NCBI GenBank assembly: GCA_022560555.1
Contig: JADFSZ010000054.1
Location: 1-9,454, forward strand
Direction of reading: 5' to 3'
Length of the DNA: 9,454 nt
Origin: JADFSZ01 sp022560555 [NCBI: PVC group bacterium]
Lineage (GTDB): Bacteria > GCA-001730085 > JADFSZ01
Below, piece by piece: positions 4,915-9,454 of this stretch. Every line of letters starts with the position of its first letter. Positions within the stretch are counted from its first letter, which is position 1. A model generated the notes under the pieces. That model ran no database searches and was not told the origin of the DNA. It saw only the letters and a program-made list of their open reading frames with translations. A program made the position numbers and the translations under genes.

Positions 4915-6657
4915 TTGAGGGGCAAATTTTTCGCCAGGAATTTCAAAAAGAATATTAAAGTGACAAAAAAAAGTAAATCAAAACAAGAGGATATTAAGCA
5001 AGACAGCCAATCGTTTGAGCAGAAAGTCAAATGGCTGGAGACGCTCTATCATGTGACACATGAGGTTGTGGGATCTCTCTCCCTGGAAAAATGTTTAAAA
5101 ACAATTGTCCACGAAACAAAAAAAATCCTCAAAATTAAACGAGTGTCGCTTCTCCTGATCGATCAGGAGAAAAAACATTTAAGAATAAAAGTCGCGGCAG
5201 GTATCGATCCCTCTGTTATCCGCAAAACAATTGTCAAAATGGGCGAAGGAATATCCGGATGGGTGGCTTTTCATAAAAAACCCATTTTTGTCGATGATAT
5301 TACCCAAGAAAACCATTTTTCTTCCTCAGGGTTTTCAGGCTACGATACAAAATCTTTTATAAGCGTTCCTCTTATGTTTCAGGAAGAATGTATCGGGGTT
5401 CTGAACGTCAACAACAAAATATCGGGGGAGCCCTTCTATGAAGATGATTTCCTTTTGTTAAAAGCCTTCGCTAATGAAGCCTCCATGGCCATCAAAAATG
5501 CGCGATTATACACGGAACTAAAAGAAGCTAACCAGCGGCTTAAGGAGATGGACGCGTTAAAATCCAATTTTGTCGCGTGCGTGTCCCATGAGCTGAGAAC
5601 ACCCCTCGCGAGCATGCGCTATCTTATCGCCGCTGTTCTTGACGATAAAAAATCCGCCATGCCCGAGGAGCAAAGAGAGTATTGCATGTTGGTCGAAGAA
5701 AACCTGGAGCGCCTGACACGGCTTGTCAACGATATCCTGGATATGTCTAAGATTGAAGCCAAGAAACTCACGCTTGATCGAAGACTTTTATTGATGAGCG
5801 ACATTGTTAAAAATATCAAGATATCGTTTGAAGGTTTAGCCGAGAAAAAGGGGATTACATTAAAGACTCATATGCAAAAACGGAACATATATGCTTATGC
5901 GGACCAGGACAAAATTTCGCAAATATTATATAACCTTTTAAATAATGCCCTCAAATTTACACCGAACAAAGGACGTGTGGATATTAAGCTTCGCTATGAA
6001 ACCCGTGTTAACCAAACGATGATTCGCGTGTCCGTATCGGATACGGGCCCGGGTATTCCCGATGATGAAAAAAAACGTGTTTTTGACCAATTCTATCAAT
6101 ACCAGAAAGGCACATCCGGGACCTCCGGCGGGACAGGATTGGGTTTGACCATCACAAAAGAATTGATTGAGCTCCACGAAGGGATATTGGAAGTCAAAGA
6201 TAATCTTTTCGGCCCCGGCGCGGTTTTTGAATTTGTCATTCCCGCATGTGACTCGACAAAATACCTTAAAGAGTTCCTCCCTCATGAAGTTCGTCACGCT
6301 CCGCCGGCCGGATTTGCCATATCCATGATTATTCTTCGGTTTCAATTTCCCAAAAACGCCGGCTTGAAAGTTAAAGATAAAATCTTACAGGATACTCAAA
6401 ATATCCTGGGGAAATATGCCGAGGCACGGGACATGGTTTTTGAGGAAGACAATAAACTTTTGGGAATCTATTACGGCATTAATCCGGAAAAGGCAAAAAA
6501 GAACAAGATCAAAATAGAAAACAATGTTCAAGCGCTTTTGATGGATTGCCAAAAGAACGGTTCTATCAAATTTCAAATAAAAAGATATTCCTACACCAAA
6601 AATATATCAGCCTTCAAAACCTTTATCACTCAAGTAAACGAAGAGTGGCAATCTTGA
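4915..6657 (+). CDS. Soluble GAF-domain sensor histidine kinase with a C-terminal degenerate GGDEF-like domain
   Basis: The 580-residue product has no signal peptide or membrane segment, so it should sense a cytoplasmic cue. Domains: a basic N-terminus; a GAF domain (about 55-197); a short coiled coil (198-215); HisKA with the phospho-accepting His225 in SHELRTP; and a HATPase domain with N box NLLNNALKF (340-348), DTGPG (376-380), F-box-like VFDQFYQ and GGTGLGL (405-411). All catalytic boxes look intact. A further 120 or so residues (about 460-580) follow. Their pattern, FAISMIILRFQFPKN, then a helix, then a short EEDNK turn and a GIYYGI strand, recalls a GGDEF domain lacking the GGDEF signature; this is inference. 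Start: TTG at 4915 has no clear Shine-Dalgarno sequence. GTG at 4960 (MTKKSKSK...) is an equally plausible start, so the first 15 residues are uncertain. The next gene encodes its likely partner receiver. Confidence 0.88.
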   Translation: MRGKFFARNFKKNIKVTKKSKSKQEDIKQDSQSFEQKVKWLETLYHVTHEVVGSLSLEKCLKTIVHETKKILKIKRVSLLLIDQEKKHLRIKVAAGIDPSVIRKTIVKMGEGISGWVAFHKKPIFVDDITQENHFSSSGFSGYDTKSFISVPLMFQEECIGVLNVNNKISGEPFYEDDFLLLKAFANEASMAIKNARLYTELKEANQRLKEMDALKSNFVACVSHELRTPLASMRYLIAAVLDDKKSAMPEEQREYCMLVEENLERLTRLVNDILDMSKIEAKKLTLDRRLLLMSDIVKNIKISFEGLAEKKGITLKTHMQKRNIYAYADQDKISQILYNLLNNALKFTPNKGRVDIKLRYETRVNQTMIRVSVSDTGPGIPDDEKKRVFDQFYQYQKGTSGTSGGTGLGLTITKELIELHEGILEVKDNLFGPGAVFEFVIPACDSTKYLKEFLPHEVRHAPPAGFAISMIILRFQFPKNAGLKVKDKILQDTQNILGKYAEARDMVFEEDNKLLGIYYGINPEKAKKNKIKIENNVQALLMDCQKNGSIKFQIKRYSYTKNISAFKTFITQVNEEWQS

Positions 6658-6675
6658 GGCAAAAGGGAAAATCCC

Positions 6676-7050
6676 ATGCCGAAAAACATATTACTCATTG
6701 AAGATGAAGAGAGTTTCGCGAAAAGCCTAACGATTTTTTTAGAGGGAAAAGGCTATTCTATCAGCTGGATCTCAGACGGGGAAAACGGTCTTAAACACGC
6801 GCAATCGGATTCTCCTGATTTGATTATCCTGGACGTGATGCTTCCCAAGATGGATGGATTTAAGATTTGCCGGTATCTCAAATTTGACGCGCGTTACAAA
6901 AAGATACCTATCTTGATGCTGACGGCCCGCGCGGAAAAATCGGATTTTGCTCTCGGAAAAGATATGGGTGCGGACGCGTATATGATCAAAACGGCAAAAC
7001 CTTCTTTGGTTTTGGAAAAAGTCCGGGAGTTGCTCGGAGAAAATAGCTGA
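6676..7050 (+). CDS. Single-domain response regulator (CheY-like receiver)
   Basis: The 124-residue protein is a receiver domain with no output domain. It has the acidic pocket E9/D10/E11, the phospho-accepting Asp53 in LIILDVMLPKMDG, the switch Thr83 and the conserved Lys105. The usual Lys-Pro pair after beta-5 is Lys-Thr here (YMIKTAKP). It lies 18 bp after the GAF kinase gene and one base before pilB, so it is the natural phosphotransfer partner of the kinase. With no DNA-binding domain, it most likely acts by protein contact, perhaps on PilB, PilT or the PilZ protein; this is inference. An AAGGGA ribosome-binding site precedes the ATG. GGGA (6665-6668) and TCCC (6672-6675) could form a tiny hairpin over it. 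Confidence 0.93.
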   Translation: MPKNILLIEDEESFAKSLTIFLEGKGYSISWISDGENGLKHAQSDSPDLIILDVMLPKMDGFKICRYLKFDARYKKIPILMLTARAEKSDFALGKDMGADAYMIKTAKPSLVLEKVRELLGENS

Positions 7051-7051
7051 T

Positions 7052-8752
7052 ATGAAGACAGCCCGCCATAAAGCTCTGCTCAATTATCTTAAAGATCATA
7101 AAATCCTGCCGGAAGAAAAAATTCAGGAATTGGTCAAAGCGACCGAAATTGAACAAACATCCATGGAAGTCTTGCTGGTCAAAAAAGGGTATTTAACGGA
7201 AGAGACTCTATATTCCATCTTGGCGGATATCAATAAAGTCCCTTATGTTGATTTGGCAAACTATCGCATTGACCGCGATATCCTAGAACTTATTCCCTAT
7301 GAATTAGCCCGCAAACACCATGTCATTCCTTTGTTTAAGATTCAAAACGTTTTAACGGTGGCGATGACGGATCCGGCGGACATTGTTATCATTGATATTT
7401 TGAGAGAACGTACAAGTTGTGATATTGATCCGTGTGTCAGTTCCCCCAAACTAATCTCGAAGGCCATCCAGGAGTACTACCAAAGCCGACAAACGATCAA
7501 TCACCTCATAGGAACGTTAGATAAGGAAATGACCGGTGTGGATCAAATTGTTAAAACGGATGAGACCGAAACCGTTCAACTTGCAGATGAAGCCCCCATT
7601 GTCAAACTTGTGAATATGACCGTGACCCAAGCTGTTCAAGAGGGAGCCAGTGATATCCATTTTGAACCCGATAAAGAATTTTTACGGGTTAGATTCCGTA
7701 TCGGAGGCATTATGCGTGAAGCGGCGACTCCTCCCAAACATCTGCAGTCGCCTATTCTTACGCGTCTTAAAGTTATGTCAGATATGGATATTTCCGAAAC
7801 ACGTGTGCCTCAGGACGGACGCTTTCATATCGAGGTTGATCATCGCCAGATTGATATTCGTGTGTCAAGCGTTCCGACCACGTATGGTGAAAACATAGTT
7901 CTCCGTTTATTAGATGTGAGCGGGGTGATGATAGGATTGGAAGGGTTGGGGTTCCGCAAAAATATTTTGAAAAGATTCGAAAAAGCGATCCGTATGCCTC
8001 ATGGGATTATCCTTGTTACGGGTCCGACAGGATGCGGGAAAACAACAACCCTGTATGCCGCACTACAAACTATCAATTCCAAGGATAAAAATATTGTAAC
8101 CATTGAAGATCCCGTGGAGTACCGTCTCGAGCTTATTCGGCAGATCCAGGTTCATCCTAAAGCCGGGTTGACATTTGCCACAGGATTGCGCTCCATCATG
8201 CGTCAGGACCCGGATATTATTATGGTGGGAGAAATTCGGGACGTGGAAACAGCTCGCCTGGCCATTCAAGCGGCGCTGACGGGGCATTTGGTTTTTTCTA
8301 CCCTCCACACGAATGATGCCCCAAGCGCGGTGATCCGTCTGAAAGACATGGGCATTGAGCCCTTTCTCATCGCGTCCACGGTTCGCAGCATTCTTGGCCA
8401 GCGTCTTGTGAGAAAATTGTGCGAACATTGCAAGGAAGCGTATACCCCCAATCCGGAACTCGTGAACTCTCTGGGGATCACTCCGGGGGACGATCTCGTT
8501 TTTTATAGAGAAAAGGGGTGTGAGTTCTGTCATCAATCCGGATATCAGGGGCGCATCGGATTGTTTGAATTGATGAGTGTCTCCCAGGAAATACAAGATC
8601 TCATTGTTCGAGATACTTCGGCTCAAGACATTAAAAAATGGGCGCAATCGCGCGCCTACGAGGATATCAAACAAGACGGGATACAAAAAGTTTGCCAAGG
8701 GCTCACATCTTTGTCTGAAATCTACCGGGTCACGGAAGAAGAGGCGGTATAA
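7052..8752 (+). CDS. pilB: Type IV pilus extension ATPase PilB (GspE/PulE family)
   Basis: PilB is the hexameric ATPase that drives pilin polymerisation at the inner membrane, working with PilC. The 566-residue length is typical. It has an N-terminal MshEN/GspE-N region (about 1-145, with LLVKKGYLTEETL), a class that binds c-di-GMP in some homologues, and a linker around 150-180. The N2 domain begins near APIVKLVN. Walker A is GPTGCGKTT (324-332), the Asp box IVTIEDPVEY (348-357), the Walker B region DPDIIMVGEIRD (386-397) and the His box TGHLVFSTLHTN (410-421). A tetracysteine zinc site (C457, C460, C490, C493) separates it from PilT. GspE of a type II secretion system is the alternative; adjacency to pilT favours PilB. 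The ATG lies one base after the receiver stop, implying translational coupling. The PilZ gene follows after 15 bp. Confidence 0.94.
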   Translation: MKTARHKALLNYLKDHKILPEEKIQELVKATEIEQTSMEVLLVKKGYLTEETLYSILADINKVPYVDLANYRIDRDILELIPYELARKHHVIPLFKIQNVLTVAMTDPADIVIIDILRERTSCDIDPCVSSPKLISKAIQEYYQSRQTINHLIGTLDKEMTGVDQIVKTDETETVQLADEAPIVKLVNMTVTQAVQEGASDIHFEPDKEFLRVRFRIGGIMREAATPPKHLQSPILTRLKVMSDMDISETRVPQDGRFHIEVDHRQIDIRVSSVPTTYGENIVLRLLDVSGVMIGLEGLGFRKNILKRFEKAIRMPHGIILVTGPTGCGKTTTLYAALQTINSKDKNIVTIEDPVEYRLELIRQIQVHPKAGLTFATGLRSIMRQDPDIIMVGEIRDVETARLAIQAALTGHLVFSTLHTNDAPSAVIRLKDMGIEPFLIASTVRSILGQRLVRKLCEHCKEAYTPNPELVNSLGITPGDDLVFYREKGCEFCHQSGYQGRIGLFELMSVSQEIQDLIVRDTSAQDIKKWAQSRAYEDIKQDGIQKVCQGLTSLSEIYRVTEEEAV

Positions 8753-8767
8753 AAAGAGTGAAATTTT

Positions 8768-9205
8768 ATGGTTAAAAATCACGCGAAAAATCGTAACGAA
8801 ACACGGATGCATCCGCGGGTTGATGTGCGGATACCGGTGATCTTCCAGATTGACGAGTCATCAAAATCGAGCATTCACATTGTTGACGAAAGTTTTATTC
8901 ATGGGGAACTTATGGACATCAGTGTCAATGGGGCCGGCTTTTTTATTCCGATTTTTATCCCGAAAGGCATCCGGATTGTGCTGCAAATTCAAGCGGTGCC
9001 TTTTTATAGCGATCGGGAGGGGCCTAACGAATATATCCGGACGACGGCGAAAGTCATATATTCCCGGCTGGATGTTCAAGACACCCAGAGTCCGAGAACA
9101 GAAGAACGATTCATAAGACGGTATCGGACGGGTGTGGAATATCTAAAAATTGATTCTTCGGATCAAAATGCCATTCAGATCTATACAGAAAAAAACAAAA
9201 GTTAA
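8768..9205 (+). CDS. PilZ-domain protein, probable c-di-GMP receptor
   Basis: PilZ domains bind cyclic di-GMP through RxxxR and [D/N]xSxxG motifs. This 145-residue protein shows both: RMHPR (residues 13-17) and DISVNG (50-55). A beta-barrel-like remainder ends with GVEYLKIDSSDQNAIQIY, a typical PilZ C-terminus. An insertion of about 12 residues (KSSIHIVDESFI) precedes the second motif. There is no other domain and no membrane segment. It sits between pilB (15 bp upstream) and pilC (9 bp downstream), so it probably acts on pilus assembly. Because the c-di-GMP motifs are intact, it should be a genuine binder, unlike P. aeruginosa PilZ, which lacks them. The start at 8768 is a guess among nearby options but gives the normal domain length; only a weak GAG-type ribosome-binding site precedes it. 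Confidence 0.87.
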   Translation: MVKNHAKNRNETRMHPRVDVRIPVIFQIDESSKSSIHIVDESFIHGELMDISVNGAGFFIPIFIPKGIRIVLQIQAVPFYSDREGPNEYIRTTAKVIYSRLDVQDTQSPRTEERFIRRYRTGVEYLKIDSSDQNAIQIYTEKNKS

Positions 9206-9214
9206 CCGGATATT

Positions 9215-9454
9215 ATGCCTGTTTTTGAGTATACAGCACGTGATTCAGACGGCAAGAAAATTGTTGGGATAATTGAAGCGGTCGACCGCCAGCGTGTACT
9301 GTCCTATGTGGATGGATTAGGCTTGCTTCCCATTGATGTGCGCAGCAAAAAAACCCCATTTTGGAAGAAATGGTTAAAGGTTTCGTTCGGACGAGTTAAA
9401 AAGCCCCACCTGGTATTTTTCAGCCGGCAATTGTCGACACTTATTAAAGCCGGG
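9215..9454 (+). CDS. pilC: Type IV pilus inner-membrane platform protein PilC (GspF family), 5' part only
   Basis: An open frame starts at ATG 9215, 9 bp after the PilZ stop, and runs to the window end without a stop (80 codons visible of a family length near 400). The N-terminus MPVFEYTARDSDGKKIVG...EAVDRQRV...GLLPIDV is the classic PilC/GspF opening. It is followed by a basic linker and then LVFFSRQLSTLIKAG, the start of the first T2SS-F domain. PilC is the polytopic membrane protein on which PilB and PilT act to add or remove pilins. Its place after pilB and pilT supports PilC rather than GspF. The truncation is due only to the window edge. Confidence 0.92.
   Translation, partial: MPVFEYTARDSDGKKIVGIIEAVDRQRVLSYVDGLGLLPIDVRSKKTPFWKKWLKVSFGRVKKPHLVFFSRQLSTLIKAG

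Noticed and set aside
5938-6345. Minus-strand open frame of 135 codons opposite the histidine kinase
   Set aside because: It is antisense to the HATPase motifs and its translation has no recognisable features.
8063-8812. Long minus-strand open frame opposite pilB (249 codons)
   Set aside because: It lies wholly antisense to conserved pilB motifs and the PilZ start, its translation resembles no protein family, and it has no ribosome-binding site; it is a codon-bias shadow.

Overview
The window reads as a chromosomal segment of an uncultured, Gram-negative-type bacterium of moderately low GC. It has a chromosomal-style ParA/ParB pair, a type IV pilus (T4P) motor and a WbpD-like sugar N-acetyltransferase typical of surface polysaccharide synthesis. 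The gene content and order would suit a lineage such as Omnitrophota or Elusimicrobiota, but that placement is a low-confidence guess; nothing in the window proves it. All genes are on the + strand.

Region 1 (1-1217) is a gene-free block. It contains six perfect copies of the bacterial centromere site parS (TGTTTCACGTGAAACA), spaced 161-219 bp apart. The sixth copy is the centre of a 42-bp perfect palindrome. The block also holds six same-strand copies of a YACGATT heptamer, an imperfect 42-bp direct repeat around parS1 and parS3, and a strong sigma70-type promoter for parA.

Region 2 (1218-3010) is the parA-parB partition operon. ParA carries an unusual C-terminal tail that contains a KKALSRG peptide. 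This resembles the KKALGRG motif at the N-terminus of ParB, the segment by which ParB proteins contact ParA. The parS array, ParB (site binder and CTP clamp) and ParA (nucleoid ATPase) form a complete chromosome-segregation module, so the replication origin may lie nearby. No convincing DnaA-box cluster is visible here.

Region 3 (3011-3223) is intergenic and contains a second good promoter (TTGACG-N18-TATAAT).

Region 4 (3224-9454) looks like one long transcription unit: wbpD-like acetyltransferase, pilT (retraction ATPase), a soluble GAF histidine kinase, a single-domain CheY-like receiver, pilB (extension ATPase), a PilZ-domain protein, and pilC (platform protein, cut by the window end). 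From pilT onward the gaps are only 1-18 bp. The layout places a two-component pair between the two opposing pilus motors and a likely c-di-GMP receptor directly after the extension motor. The kinase also has a C-terminal domain that resembles a degenerate GGDEF domain. Together these suggest a locally encoded control circuit for pilus extension and retraction, possibly linked to c-di-GMP.
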